This document shows positions 18,033 through 29,424 of a stretch of DNA of 64,000 nucleotides, one piece after another. The notes under the pieces are model-generated. The model made no database searches. It worked only from the letters and a program-made list of their open reading frames with translations, and was not told where the DNA came from. Position 1 is the first letter of the stretch, and each line of letters begins with the position of its first letter. Origin of the DNA: Arthrobacter sp. Hiyo4 (GTDB lineage Bacteria > Actinomycetota > Actinomycetes > Actinomycetales > Micrococcaceae); contig AP014718.1 of assembly GCA_002370555.1 (NCBI GenBank), positions 496,001-560,000 on the forward strand, given 5' to 3'. The translations under genes were made by a program, and so were the position numbers.

Positions 18033-19144
18033 GCAGCCTCGCTGAGGTGGAGCCCGCTGCGGTATTCCACGGGCTTTTTGCTGATGGGGTCCACAAAACG
18101 GATGCCGCGGGCCAGGAGCTGGAGCGGTTTGGAGTAGTCGTCCGGCGCCTTGTCCAGCAGGTCCGGATAAAACGAGTCATTCACGATGCCCAACCCAAGG
18201 GACGCCATGTGGACCCTCAGCTGGTGCGTTTTCCCAGAGTGGGGCTCCAGCCGGTACCGCGCCAGGCGGGCTGGGTGGGTTTCGGCTGCGGTGGTGCCGG
18301 CGGCGGTGGTGCCTGGCGCGAGGGTGACGGCGGCACCTGCTGAAGTGCCGCCGTCGAACGTTTCCAGCCGTTCGATCCGGGTCTCCGCGTTCGGCTCGCC
18401 CTCGATCACTTCGGCCAGCAGGTAGCTGCGCGACTTCGTCATCCGGTTCCGGACCACCACGGGGAAGTCGACGGCGGGGTGTCCGGCGGGCTCCGCAGCG
18501 GAGACGCACTCGTATTCCTTCTGCACCTGCCGCTTCTCGAAGAGCACCTGGTAATTTCCGCGGGTTTCCGGGTTGGTGGACAGCAGCAGCACGCCGGCGG
18601 TCATCCGGTCCAGGCGGTGCATGGGGATCAGGTCCGGCAGGCCGAGCTGGTTCCGGAGCCGGACCAGGGCCGATTCCTGGATGTAGGTGCCGCCGGGGGT
18701 AGTGGGCAGGAAGTGCGGCTTGTCTACCACGAGGAGGTGGTCGTCCTGGTGCAGGATGCTGATTTCCACCGGGATACGGGTCTCCGGCGGCAATGAGCGG
18801 TAGTACCAGATGAAGGTGTGGTCCTCGAGCCTGGTGGCCCTGTCCAGGGCGACGCCGCCCTCGCCGACGATCTCGCCGGCGTCGAACCTGTCCTCGATGC
18901 CCTGCGGATCGATGTGGCCCCAGCGGTGCATCATGTAGTCCATGGCGGTGGTCCACGGGCCCTCGTCCGGGAGGCGCAGGCGGGTGGCGTTGACGCCGTC
19001 GCGCACGGGGAGGGGGATTGCATCACCGGTCCATTCTACTTTGCCGGCTCCCTTGGCCCCGCCCCGTGCCCGTCCCGGCCGCGCCCGCTTGGACGGTTCC
19101 CTGCGCAGACGATGGTTCGAATCATCGTCTTCGCAGGGAACCAT
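18017..19144 (-). CDS. RluA-family pseudouridine synthase
   Basis: RNA pseudouridine synthase that isomerises uridine in rRNA or tRNA. The sequence has the RluA core: [12 protein letters not shown], then [15 protein letters not shown] with the catalytic Asp, then [19 protein letters not shown] and the C-terminal block RFVDP. A fold-consistent N-terminus starts by [16 protein letters not shown]. The frame is open to 19279, but I give the only in-frame ATG near the domain, 19144; no ribosome site is visible there, so the start is uncertain. That start places the 48-base palindrome inside the 5' coding region, which is odd. Confidence 0.82.
   Translation of the reverse strand: MVPCEDDDSNHRLRREPSKRARPGRARGGAKGAGKVEWTGDAIPLPVRDGVNATRLRLPDEGPWTTAMDYMMHRWGHIDPQGIEDRFDAGEIVGEGGVALDRATRLEDHTFIWYYRSLPPETRIPVEISILHQDDHLLVVDKPHFLPTTPGGTYIQESALVRLRNQLGLPDLIPMHRLDRMTAGVLLLSTNPETRGNYQVLFEKRQVQKEYECVSAAEPAGHPAVDFPVVVRNRMTKSRSYLLAEVIEGEPNAETRIERLETFDGGTSAGAAVTLAPGTTAAGTTAAETHPARLARYRLEPHSGKTHQLRVHMASLGLGIVNDSFYPDLLDKAPDDYSKPLQLLARGIRFVDPISKKPVEYRSGLHLSEAAQTLR
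19095..19142. repeat. 48-base near-perfect palindrome
   Basis: The 48 bases are self-complementary about a centre in TTCGAA (19116-19121), with only two mismatched pairs (19106/19131 and 19115/19122). Each arm begins GGTTCCCTGCG. It lies between the rluA-type gene and the plus-strand ArsR gene, or within the first codons of the former. The T-loop-like GTTCGAATC and a CCA at the end recall a tRNA, but the arms do not fold as one. It could be a REP-like element or a large operator/terminator. Confidence 0.8.
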
Positions 19145-19230
19145 CGAATCGGAGCACGGATCCGGCGTTCTCGGAACCGACGGAAAAAAAAGTCTTGACA
19201 ATAAAAGTTGTCGGTTGGCATGATGGAAGC

Positions 19231-19872
<642 letters not shown>

Positions 19873-19876
<4 letters not shown>

Positions 19877-20565
19877 CTGACAACCGCGAATTTGAGATCG
19901 TGTACGACACCGAACTGCCCGGCACGCCCGAGCGTGTCTGGGAAGCCGTGACAAGTGGAACGCCGGCGTGGATGTTCCCCACGGACCAGTGGCCGGTAGT
20001 CAAGACCGTGCGCGAGCATCCCACGCATCTCGTATCCCGGATGGAGGGCCCGGATGGCTGGTTCAACCAGCTGGAGCACATCCTGGAACCGCTCGACGGC
20101 GGCCGCGCCCGGCTGCACTATGTCCACAGCGGGATCTTCGCCGACAACTGGGACGAGCAGTACGACGGCGCCAGCAAGCACACGGCGTTCTACCTGCACA
20201 CCCTGGGCCAGTACCTGCGGCACTTTGACGGCAAACCGGTCGTGTTTACGGACATCCAGTCTCCGGCGGCGTCGCAGACCCCGGACGGTTTCGACCGCCT
20301 GAAGAAAGTCATGGGCGTGGATTCTGCGGCGCAGGGTTCCACTGTTGAACTGGAGCTCGACGGCGTGGGGCGGCTGTCCGGGGAAGTGGACTTCTCCAAC
20401 GAGAACTTCCTGGGCCTGCGGACGTCGGATGCGATGTACCGGTTCTTCGGCCGGAACGCATTCGGCGCGCCGGTGGGTGTGACTGTGCACGACTTCAGCG
20501 GCAGCGGTGACTCTGCGGTGACCGCCGAGGCCTGGAGCGGCTTCCTCGAAAAGGTCTACGCGTAA
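19873..20565 (+). CDS. SRPBCC (AHSA1-like) domain protein
   Basis: 230 residues with the AHSA1/SRPBCC fold: the first strand FEIVYDTELPGTPERVWEAV is the hallmark, with GWFNQLEHILEPL and ARLHYVHSG in the beta-grip, and a second polyketide-cyclase-like half (VDFSNENFLGLRTSD). It likely binds a hydrophobic ligand; such proteins beside ArsR regulators are often stress-linked. AAGGAG precedes the ATG at 19873 with good spacing. The sequence is in frame with the upstream ArsR gene in this read. Confidence 0.82.
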
Positions 20566-20592
20566 GGGCTCCTGGGCCCGGCACCCGAATGT

Positions 20593-20652
20593 CGACTCGC
20601 ACATTATCCGGCGCACTGGGAAAACCCCCTGCGTCAGATAATTTGCGCGTCG
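20593..20652. repeat. Imperfect inverted repeat
   Basis: Two 22-base arms (20593-20614 and 20631-20652) match at about 18 of 22 positions as inverted copies, around ATTAT cores. The element lies just after the SRPBCC gene and before the 10-base tandem repeat. It may be a terminator without U-run or a degenerate REP-type element. Confidence 0.55.
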
Positions 20653-20698
20653 CGAGCGGATCGGCGCGTCGGAAAGTCCGCACGGGCGCGAGCATGCA

Positions 20699-20737
20699 GT
20701 CGCGTCAGGTCGCGTCAGGTCGCGTCAGGTCGCGTCA
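20699..20737. repeat. 10-bp tandem repeat at the broken 5' end of a DUF4188 gene
   Basis: Almost four copies of GTCGCGTCAG run directly into the ATG of the truncated DUF4188 gene. The repeat sits exactly where the missing N-terminal part would join, so it may mark the deletion junction. Confidence 0.85.
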
Positions 20738-21066
20738 TGCTCGGCTGTGAGCAGTGGTTCGGGCGCACCACCATCCTGCTCAGCTATTGGGAGAGTCCCC
20801 AGCACCTGCGGAAGTTCGCCGCGGACCGGGAGTCCCCGCACCTGGAGCCGTGGCGCCGATTTATGAAGGAACTCTCCGGGACCGGCGACGTCGGCGTCTG
20901 GCATGAGACGTACCAGGTGCCGGCCGGCGGGATCGAGGTTGTCTACAACGGGATGCCGGAGTTTGGGCTGGCCAAGGCGACGGCTCATGTCCCGGTCGGG
21001 GCTGGGACCAATACGGCCAAACAGCGGATGGGCCGGGCCGCAGGCCGCGGTGCCAGCGGCACCTGA
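20737..21066 (+). pseudogene. Truncated DUF4188 (monooxygenase-like) gene, 5' part missing
   Basis: The 109-residue frame begins GCEQWFGRTTILLSYWESP and continues through DVGVWHETYQVPAGGIEVVYN and MPEFGLAKATAHVP, which are the middle and C-terminal blocks of DUF4188 proteins. The N-terminal third (the RGRY and inner-strand region) is absent; upstream lies only repeated DNA. It has no ribosome site and is probably a remnant. The family resembles small antibiotic-biosynthesis-type monooxygenases, but no activity should be expected here. Confidence 0.65.
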
Positions 21067-21101
21067 TCCCGAAAGTCCACAAGCACGAAAGCCCACGCGC
21101 G

Positions 21102-22636
21102 TCACGCGATAGCTTGGGCCGGCGCGTTCTTCAGGGTCCGGCGGAGCTGCGGGGCGGCATCGAGCCGGTCCTGGGCTGAGCGCAGGGCCAGGACGGCGGT
21201 CTCCAGCTGGTCCGGCGGCAGGGTGAAAGGTACACGGAGGTAGCGTTCGAACGCGCCGCCGATGCCAAACCGCGGCCCGGCGGCCAGCCGGATACCAAAG
21301 TCCGGAGCGATCATCGTCAGCGCCGTGCTGACAGGTGCTGGCAGCCTGCACCAGACGGACAGTCCGCCGGCCGGGCGTGCCGTTTCCCAGTCCGGCAGGT
21401 GGCCGGCAAGGAGCTCCAGAAGTGCGGTGCGGTTGTCCCGGAGGGCGCTAAGCCGTGCGGGAAGAGGCTCGTCGAGTGCGCGGACCAGGTGGGCGGCCGC
21501 CAGTTGTTCCATGAGCGGTCCGCCCAGATCCAGTGACGTCCGTGCCGCCGCAAACCGCTGGATCATGGCTTCGGAGGCGCGGATCCAGCCAGTCCGAAGG
21601 CCGGCCCAGTGGGATTTGCTGAGCGAACCGATGGTGACCACCGCGTGACTGAAGGCTGCCACGGGGCTGGTTTCGACGCCGTCGAGGTTCAGCGCGCGGA
21701 GGGTCTCGTCCACCACCAGAACTGTCCCCGCCTCCGCGGCTGCCCGGACCAGTTGGCGGCGCTGGACATCGGGCATCAGCTGCCCGGTTGGGTTGTGGAA
21801 GTCCGGCACGACGTACGCAATCCTGGGACGCTGCTGTGTCATGGCGGCCTGCAGGGCGTGCATGTCCCACGCCAGGGCGGGACCGCCGTCGGCCTTTTTG
21901 GTGCTGGCGCCTTGGGCTGTGGTGAACGCCACCGGAATGGCCCGGCACCCGGCCGCGCGGATAGCATCCAGGGCATTTGGGTAGCTGGGGTGCTCCACCA
22001 ACACCCTGTCCTGCCGGCCCGCCAAGGCGCGGATGATGATGTTCAGGGCGTGCTGCGCGCCCGAGGTCACCAGGATCTGTTCGGCGGTGGTCGGCACGCC
22101 GGCCGCCGTATAGCGTGCCGCCACCGACTCGCGCAGGGGGAGCAGACCCATGGCGTCGTAGCCGAATCCAGGCAGCAGGGCGGGAAGTTCGGTGAGGGCT
22201 GCCGCGAACGCGCGATGTACCACCTCGCCGCTGGCGGGCAGCGACGCGTAGGCGAGGTCGATCAGACCGTCCGGTGCCGCGAGTCCGGGAGACGTTGTTC
22301 CGGGCGTCCGCCCGCGGTTGTAAGGCCCGGGTCCGTGAGCACCGTAGTACCCAGCGCCGTCTGGCGCGGAATCCGCGTCCGGCCCCTGCTGCCCTGCCCG
22401 CTGCTGAGGAAACCCTGCTCGCGGAGGTGGCCGTAGGCGGCTGTCACGGTGGTGCGGCTGACGCCCAGCGCCTCAGACAGTGCCCGCTCGCTGGGCAGGG
22501 CGGTGTCCAGGGCAACCCGGCCGTCCAGGACCAGGAGGCGGACGACGTCGGCCAGCTCGCGGTAGGCGGGAGCGACGCCGAGGTTCCACTCACCCAGGAG
22601 ACGGGCCAGCGCGGGCGGGTTCAGGGAAGGGGACAT
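21102..22636 (-). CDS. MocR-family regulator (GntR helix-turn-helix plus aminotransferase domain), frameshifted
   Basis: A fused regulator: N-terminal GntR winged helix (from 22636: LPSERALSEALGVSRTTVTA, then YGHLREQGFLSSGQGSR) and a fold-type I aminotransferase domain (LVTSGAQHALNIIIRAL, VEHPSYPNALDAIRAAGCR, IAYVVPDFHNPTGQLM, IGSLSKSHWAGLRTGWIR with the PLP lysine). The two halves are in different frames, joined near 22270. Divergence from a yczE-type membrane gene identifies it as YczR-like, a known pairing. It would sense PLP or an amino compound and act on the operator between the two genes. Confidence 0.85.
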
Positions 22637-22638
22637 GA

Positions 22639-22692
22639 TGCCAGTATCTCAGACTGGCTATGTAATTCAATGCCAGTTATCTGTCAGAGTGG
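22639..22692. promoter_or_regulatory. Probable MocR (YczR) operator, direct plus inverted repeats
   Basis: ATGCCAGTATCT followed by CAGACTGG (22639-22658) is repeated as ATGCCAGTTATCTG then TCAGAG (22671-22690), a direct repeat of about 20 bases with 32-base period. GCCAGT/ACTGGC also pair as inverted half-sites. Direct repeats of this size in the divergent gap are typical MocR-type binding sites; binding here is inferred. Confidence 0.65.
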
Positions 22693-22697
22693 TCGTT

Positions 22698-23414
22698 ATG
22701 TTGACTCGCAGACTACTCCAGCTCTTTACCGGCCTCGCCATGTACGGCATCTCCCTGGCCATGTTTATCCGTGCCGGACTTGGATTGGACCCGTGGGATG
22801 TCTTCCATCAGGGAGTTTCCGGCAGGACAGGACTGAGCATCGGGGTGGTGGTCATCATTGTGAGTTTCCTGGTGCTGCTCCTCTGGATCCCGCTGCGGCA
22901 GCGGCCAGGGTTCGGCACGCTCTGCAACGCCGTGCTGGTGGGCGTCTTCGCGGACATCGGCCTGGCCTTGATCCCCGCGTTCTCGCATCTGGGCGGCCAG
23001 GTCGGCATGCTTGCCGGTGCCGTGCTGCTGAACGGCATCGCGTCCGCCTGCTACATCGGCGCACGCTTCGGTCCGGGCGCCAGGGATGGCCTGATGACCG
23101 GGCTGGCCCGGCGCACCGGCTGGTCCGTGCGGGTCTCGCGCACCCTGATCGAAGCGGTGGTGCTGGGAGTGGGCTGGCTGCTGGGCGGTTCCGTGGGCGT
23201 GGGCACGGTGGTCTACGCCCTCGCCATCGGGCCGCTGGTCCAGCTGTTGATGCCGTGGTTTCTGGTGCACGCAGCGCTTCCAGCCAAACCTGCAGTCCTT
23301 GAGCCGGATGCCGGCAAGTTCGATGCCGCCGAGTTGGACCCTGGCGAGCCGGTCACCGTCGAGCGGGTCACCGGCGAGCGGGTCACCGTCGAACGCGTGG
23401 CCAGGACTCCCTAG
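22698..23414 (+). CDS. YczE-like membrane protein
   Basis: About 238 residues, five to six membrane helices. The N-terminal block GLAMYGISLAMFIRAGLGLDPWDV is the hallmark of the YczE/YitT group, followed by GFGTLCNAVLVGVFAD and GLMTGLARRTGWSVR. ATG at 22698. The C-terminal tail is made of a repeat (TVERVTGERVTVERV) encoded by near-identical 30-base units. Its function is unknown. The divergent MocR gene suggests control by PLP or amino compounds. Confidence 0.82.
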   Translation: MLTRRLLQLFTGLAMYGISLAMFIRAGLGLDPWDVFHQGVSGRTGLSIGVVVIIVSFLVLLLWIPLRQRPGFGTLCNAVLVGVFADIGLALIPAFSHLGGQVGMLAGAVLLNGIASACYIGARFGPGARDGLMTGLARRTGWSVRVSRTLIEAVVLGVGWLLGGSVGVGTVVYALAIGPLVQLLMPWFLVHAALPAKPAVLEPDAGKFDAAELDPGEPVTVERVTGERVTVERVARTP

Positions 23415-23454
23415 TACCGCCCAAGACCGCCTGCGAACGCTCAGGACACGACGC

Positions 23455-24299
23455 TCAGGGCACCATCGGCTGGCACCGCGGGCAGAAGTAGATGTCCCGT
23501 TCCTCTTCGCCGTTGGGTTTGCCCAGCGCGCCGCGGCGGATGGGGTCCGGCATTTCAGGCATGGCTGGTGTTCGCGCCGGTAAACCCAGTAGCCCGGACG
23601 TCCGGCCATCCGCCCGACGGGCATGCCTCGCGGGTTGAGGACGGTCACCCGGCGTCCTGGGCCCAGGTTGGCTTCCAGCAGCTGCTTGGCATCGGTCATC
23701 AGGGTCCTGAGGTCGTGGACAGCCGAGACCGGAGTCGCCGGATGCAGACCGGACAGGAAGCAGGCCTCGCAGCGGTAGATGTTGCCGATGCCCGCCAGGT
23801 TGCGCTGGTCCAGCAGGGCGACGCCGATGGGCACGTCGGGTGCCACACGGATCCGCCGCTCCGCTTCGGCCGGGTCCCAGTCCGGACCCAGCAGGTCCGG
23901 ACCCAGGTGGCCCACGATGCTGTCCTCGTCCGCGGTGCGGACCACTTCCAGGATGCCAAGAGAGAATCCGACGGCGTCCGCTGCCGCCGTGCGCAGAACG
24001 CACCGGGCGGTGAATCCCGGCTTCCGCCAGCGCCCTCCGGGCGGATAGACCTGCCAGGTGCCTTCCATCTTCAGGTGCGAATGGATGGTGAGTTTCCGCT
24101 CCTCCGGTCCATTCCCGTCCGGGCCCAGCACGCGCATCAGGAGGTGCTTGCCGCGGGGGACAACCTCCGCCACGGTCCAGCCGGCCAGGTTGAGCGTGGC
24201 GAACCTCGGCACGCGGAAGTCAGATGCCGTTAGCGTCTGCCCAGCCAAGGCCTTGTGCAGTTCGGCGGCGGCCCGCCAGACGGAGTCGCCCTCAGGCAC
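23455..24299 (-). CDS. nei2: Endonuclease VIII-like DNA glycosylase (Nei2), one frameshift
   Basis: Base-excision repair glycosylase/AP lyase of the Fpg/Nei family. The N-terminal MPEGDSVWRAA gives the catalytic Pro2-Glu3. KLTIHSHLKMEGTW holds the Lys-rich block, LDQRNLAGIGNIYRCEACF the H2TH motif. The C-terminal zinc finger C-x2-C (CLKC) and C-x2-C (FCPRC) is split by a one-base loss near 23545, where a third G in CCGGAC would restore it. The GTG start overlaps the lhr stop by eight bases, so the gene is co-transcribed with lhr, a frequent actinobacterial pairing. Confidence 0.9.
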
Positions 24300-27200
24300 G
24301 GATCCTCAAACCCTTGGGTGTTGAGTATGCCCCGGCGGCGGTGAGTGCGGCCGCCACCGGGGTGTCCAGAATGCCGTGGCCGTTGACCTTCTCCATGATG
24401 AGCTTGTCCACCGCTCCCGGGTGACCACGCCTACCAAGGCCGCACCGGCGGCGGACAGCACGGCCGCGTCCTCGCTGAAGGCCAGCAGCGTTTTCCCGCC
24501 GCGCTCCACGTAGAGGACCAGGGCGCCGTCCACCATGACCACCAGCGCCCGGCCTTCCGTCCAGGCCGGTGGCCCGTTCCTGCCTCCACGTCGAGGGCAG
24601 GCCAGGACAAAGCAGCCCCATAGGGGTTGGCAGGATCCGTGGCCGCCAGGGCCAGTGCCATTGGCTCGGGTTTCGCCAGCTGGGTGTCCTCGGAATAGGA
24701 GCGCAGCCGGTCCACGGTTGCGGGGACAGCGAACTGGGCGGCCCGAGGTGCTCGATGAAGTACCCGCGGCGGCAGCGTCCGGCCTCTTCCAGCCGGGCCA
24801 GCACCTTGTACATCAGGCCGAACCCGCCCAGGATCTGCTCCGCCATGACCGATCCCCGGGTCACCACGCCATACCGGTCCAGCAACAGTTCAGCCGTGGC
24901 GCGGGCGTGGATGGTGGCGTCCAGCTCGGGCGAGGGCAGGGCAGACCAACGCCCCGCGGCCAGCGGGGGTGTTGCCCAGTGCCCGACAATGAGCCGTACC
25001 GTCCGCCGCCCAGCCCGGGCGATCCCAGGAGCCCGGTGCCGTGCGAGCGGCCGAGCCTGCTCAGCCTGGGGGCACGGGCGCGGGGTGAACGCGCTACCTG
25101 GCGATGCGCCGTGTGGCCGCCGGCGATGAGGGCGCGGACCGGTGCGAAGGTGTCGCCGGTGATTCGGCCCGCCCACGCCAGATCCCACAGCACGGACACC
25201 ACTTCCTGGTCGCTGAGCACAGCGTCCATGCCGCCTGCCACGTCCTTCAGCTGGCGGAAGAAGTAACCGCCGCCGTTGTTCCTCAGGTGGTCAAGCAGGC
25301 GTTGCTGCGCGTCTCCGGGTTCGTATTCGACGGCGGGATTCAGCGTCAGTTCGGCGGAATCGGCCAGGTGGAGGCTGACCCAGCCGTCGTTTCCAGGCAA
25401 CGCTCCAGCCCCGGACCAGAGGACCTCGCCGGCGGCCATGAGTTCGTCGAGCATGGCGGGCTGGTAGTTCGAAACCCTGCTGGCCAGGACCAGCGGCTCC
25501 CACGCCGAAGCCGGTACCGGCACGCCGGAAAGCTGGTCGATCGCGGTGACAATTCCGTCCAGCCCCGCAGGGACGGCTGCCCGCGCCCGGCTCCCGGAGT
25601 GCGGACATGCTGCCAGGCCGGCAGGAAACGCCCATAGGCGGCGGCGTTCACCGGTTCCACTTCGGCGCGCAGGGCTGCGAGCGAACGACGCCGGAGCTTG
25701 CGGAGCACTTCGGCGTCGCACCATTCGCTGGTGGTGGTGGCGGCGGAAGATGCGTCTGCGTGGGCCCTGCCGGGAGCGGCTGAGCTGTTTCGACATCCTC
25801 AACTGCGGTCTCGTCCGACGGCCAGCCGCTGGCCGCCTGTACCGCTGGAGCGGCGTGCGGCCGGAACTCGCCTTCCACCACCCGGCCGTCCGCGGCGAGC
25901 CGTTTCAGTGCGGTGCCGACCACGGCGACGCCGAGCCCCAACCGGGCCGCGGCTTCCGCCGACGTGAACGGTCCGTGCGTGCGCGCGTACCGGGAAACCA
26001 GGTCGCCCAAGGGGTCGGCCACCGGTTCGATGAAGGCCAGGGGAACGCCCATGGGCAGCGGAACGCCGATGGCATCACGAAGCCGGGCGGCATCCTCTAC
26101 TGCGGCGTAGCGCTCGGCACCGCCGATGTTGACTCTGATGGCCCGGTTGGCCCGCAGCAGTGCGCTCAGGTGCGTCGTGGCCAAAGCAATGTCGGCATGC
26201 GGGATTTCGACGGGCCCAACCACCGGCGCTTCCTCAACCACCGGGATTTCGACGGGCCCAACCACCGGTTCCAGCCGGGCGGCGACCTCTTCCGGTGTCA
26301 GCGGACCCAGCAACCTGAGCAGGTCGGCGACGCCTTCCATGCCCCGGGCCCGGCGGTCCGGCGCAAGGCGCTGGAGTTCAAGCTCGGTGGCCTCGATGAC
26401 CTTCGCGTCCAGCAGTTCACGGAGCTCGACGCGGCCCAGCAGCTCGTTCAGGAGCGTCGAGTCCAGGGCCAGGGCTGCGGCCCGGCGTTCGGCCAGGGGT
26501 GAGTCGCCTTCATACAAGAACTGGGCCACGTACCCGAACAGCAGGGACTTGGCGAACGGCGACGGCTGCTGCGTGGTGGTCTGCACGATCCTGAGTTCGC
26601 GGCGTTCCACCGAGGCCGCAATGTCCTTCAGGGCCGGGAGATCGTACACGTCCTGCAGGCATTCACGGACGGTTTCCAGCACGATCGGGAACGTGGGGTA
26701 TTTCCGGGCGACGTCGAGCAGCTGCGCCGACCGCTGGCGCTGCTGCCAGAGCGGCTGTCGCTTGCCGGGGTTTGCCGGGGAAGCAGCAAGGCACGCGCTG
26801 CACACTCCCGGAAACGGGAGGCGAACAGCGCGCTGCCGCCCACTTCGGCGGTGACAATCTGCTCCAGCTCCTCGGGATCAAACAGGAACAGCTCGGCACC
26901 GGGCGGCTCGTCCTCCATCATGGGGACCCGCAGCACGATGCCGTCGTCCGCCGCCATGGCAGACCCGTCCAGGCCGTACCGCTGCTGCAGGCGCTGCCCG
27001 ACGGCGAGTGCCCAGGGAGCGTGCACCGGCATCCCAAACGGGCTGTGCAGGATCACCCGCCAGTCGCCCAGTTCGTCGTGGAAGCGCTCCACTACGAGCG
27101 TGGTGTCGCAGGGGACCACCTCGGTGGCGAGCTTCTGTTCAGTGAGGTACTGGATCAGGTTGTTCGCGGCGAATTCATCCAGCCCGCTGGCCTTGCAGCG

Positions 27201-29368
27201 TTCGGTGGCAGGGCCGACGTCGGACGCGGACAGTTCACGCACGAAGGCGCCCAGGGCGCGGCCCAGGTCAACGGGCCGCCCCAGTGAATCCCCTTCCAGA
27301 AAGGGAGTTTGCCCGGCTGGCCGAAGGCGGGGGAGACCAGGACGCGGTCGTGGGTGATGTCCTCGATCTTCCAGCTGGTGGCGCCCAGCGCAAAAATGTC
27401 ACCCACCCGGGACTCGTAGACCATTTCCTCGTCCAGCTCGCCCACGCGGCGGCCGCCTTTTGCCGGTGACGAGGCGGGTTTGCCGTCCGCTCCCGGCACA
27501 CCGGAACCTTCCACCTCCGTGCCGATGATGTAGACACCGAAAAGGCCACGGTCCGGGATTGTGCCGCCGGACGTCACGGCAAGCCGCTGGGCCCCGGGCC
27601 TGCCTTCGATGGTGCCGGCGTTCCGGTCCCAGATGATCCGGGGCCGCAGTTCCGCGAATTCATCGGACGGGTACCGGCCGGCCAGCAGGTCAAGGGTGGC
27701 CTCGTAGGCGGACCGGGGGAGGGACGCGAACGGGGCGGACCGGCGGACGGTGGCGAACCATTCCTCCACATCGATGCTGCCCAGGGCGGTGGCCGCGACG
27801 GTCTGCTGGGCCAGGATGTCCAACGGATTGGCCGGGACAAAGAGCCGCTCGATCTTCCCTTCGAGCATCCGCTCCACGGTGATGGCCGTGTGCACCAGGT
27901 CTGCGCGGTGCTTAGGAAACAGCACTCCCTGCGAAATTTCACCCACCTGGTGGCCGGCACGGCCCACACGTTGGAGCCCGCTGGCCACCGACGGCGGTGA
28001 TTCCACCTGCACTACGAGGTCCACGGCACCCATGTCGATGCCGAGTTCCAGGGACGAAGTGGCCACGACGCAGCGCAGCCGGCCGGACTTGAGATCGTCC
28101 TCAATGAGGGCCCGTTGGTCCTTGGAAACGGAGCCGTGGTGGGCGCGGGCCAGCAAAGGATCGGCTCCCGCCGTGCTGCCGGCCTGCGCCATCATGTGGG
28201 CCGGCGTCGCCGTGGAAGCGGGGACACCCGGGGTGCCTGATTCAACAGCGTCCGCGTCGGGCGAGTCCCAGCCACCACCGACCGCGATCAGTTGCCGTTC
28301 GGCGTAGATCTCGTTGAGCCGCGCCGTGAGCCGTTCAGCCAGGCGACGGGAGTTGGCGAAGACGATGGTGGACTGGTTGGCCAGCACCAGGTCAACGATC
28401 TTCTCCTCCACATGGGGCCAGATCGAGGCCTGGGGCTGCAGCCCTGATGCCGGACCGGAGTCAAAGGCGCCGGCGGCGCCCGGGAGGTCGGACATGTCCT
28501 CCACCGGGACGGATACGGTGAGGTCCCAGTTTTTCCGTGACGGCGGGGCCACGATTTCCACCGGCGCAGCACCGGCCAGGAACTGGGCCACCAACTCGCG
28601 GGGCTCCACCGTTGCGGAGAGCCCGATCCGCTGGGCGGGCTTGGGAAGCAGTGCATCCAGCCGTTCCAGCGAGACCGCCAGGTGCGCCCCACGTTTGGTT
28701 CCGGCGACGGCGTGGACCTCGTCAACGATGATGGTGTCCACCTCGGTGAGGGTCTCGCGCGCCCTGGAGGTGAGCATCAGGAACAGCGATTCCGGCGTGG
28801 TGATGAGGATGTCCGGCGGGTTGCTGAGCAGCGCGCGACGGTCCGCCGTCGTGGTGTCACCGGACCGGACCCCCACGGTGATCAGGGGCGCCGGCAGCCC
28901 CAGCCGCTTGGCAGTCTGGGTGATCCCGATCAGCGGCGAGCGGAGGTTGCGTTCCACATCCACACCAAGGGCCTTCAGCGGCGAGATGTACAGGACGCGG
29001 GTCTTGCGTTTGGGCGGGCGGGGCGCCTTCCTTTGGCTGGCACTTTCACCGCCCCTTTGACCGATACAGCATCCACGCCCGGCAATACAGCGTCACCCAG
29101 TTCCGGACCGGGGCCGGCGCCTCAACGAGCAAACGATCCAGGGCCCAGAGGAACGCCGCGAGCGTCTTGCCCGATCCGGTGGGCGCCACCACCAGTGCGT
29201 GCGAGCCGGACGAGATCGCGTTCCAGGCGCCGGTCTGGGCAGGGGTGGGCTCCGCAAATGCACCCAGGAACCAGTCCCGGGTGGCCGGCTGAAACGGCCC
29301 ATGGGTTCCTCGTGGCGCCCGGCCGGGCGGGCTGCCTGGCCCGCTTCCGCTGGCTGATCCTCCTGCAT
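24292..29368 (-). CDS. lhr: ATP-dependent helicase Lhr, multiple frameshifts
   Basis: Large superfamily 2 DNA helicase (about 1690 residues if repaired) for DNA repair. Walker A is PTGSGKT near 29170, followed by DVERNLRSPLIG, ITTPESLFLML, DEVHAVAGTKRGAHL, LSATVEPREL and SSLELGIDMGAVDLV then QRVGRAGH. The Lhr-core and long winged-helix/C-terminal regions continue to STPKGLRIRA. Reading passes between frames near 29000, 27200, 26800, 25730, 25600, 24960, 24740, 24560 and 24430, at least nine breaks. Start ATG 29368 is a best guess. The 3' end is coupled to nei2. Confidence 0.88.
26201..26268. repeat. In-frame 42-base duplication inside lhr
   Basis: The 26-base sequence beginning GGGATTTCGACGGGCCCAAC recurs at 26201 and 26243, period 42 bases. 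It encodes two copies of VVGPVEIP with acidic spacers, in the linker before the C-terminal region. The copies are identical, so the duplication is recent. It keeps the frame. Confidence 0.85.
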
Positions 29369-29424
29369 TCCTCCATCATGCCCTACCCCACCGACAGTAT
29401 TGCCGGCACCGCTGGAGGCGCGGA

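Noticed and set aside
19095..19144. tRNA-like GTTCGAATC and CCA end
   Set aside because: The arms pair as one long palindrome; no acceptor, D or anticodon arms can be drawn.
20737..21066. Intact DUF4188 gene starting at 20737
   Set aside because: The N-terminal family blocks are absent and the start abuts a tandem repeat without ribosome site.
22713..24299. 528-codon minus-strand frame extending Nei2 through the yczE gene
   Set aside because: The extension past the zinc finger is antisense to yczE; the real C-terminus (FCPRCQPMVP) is found in another frame at 23455.
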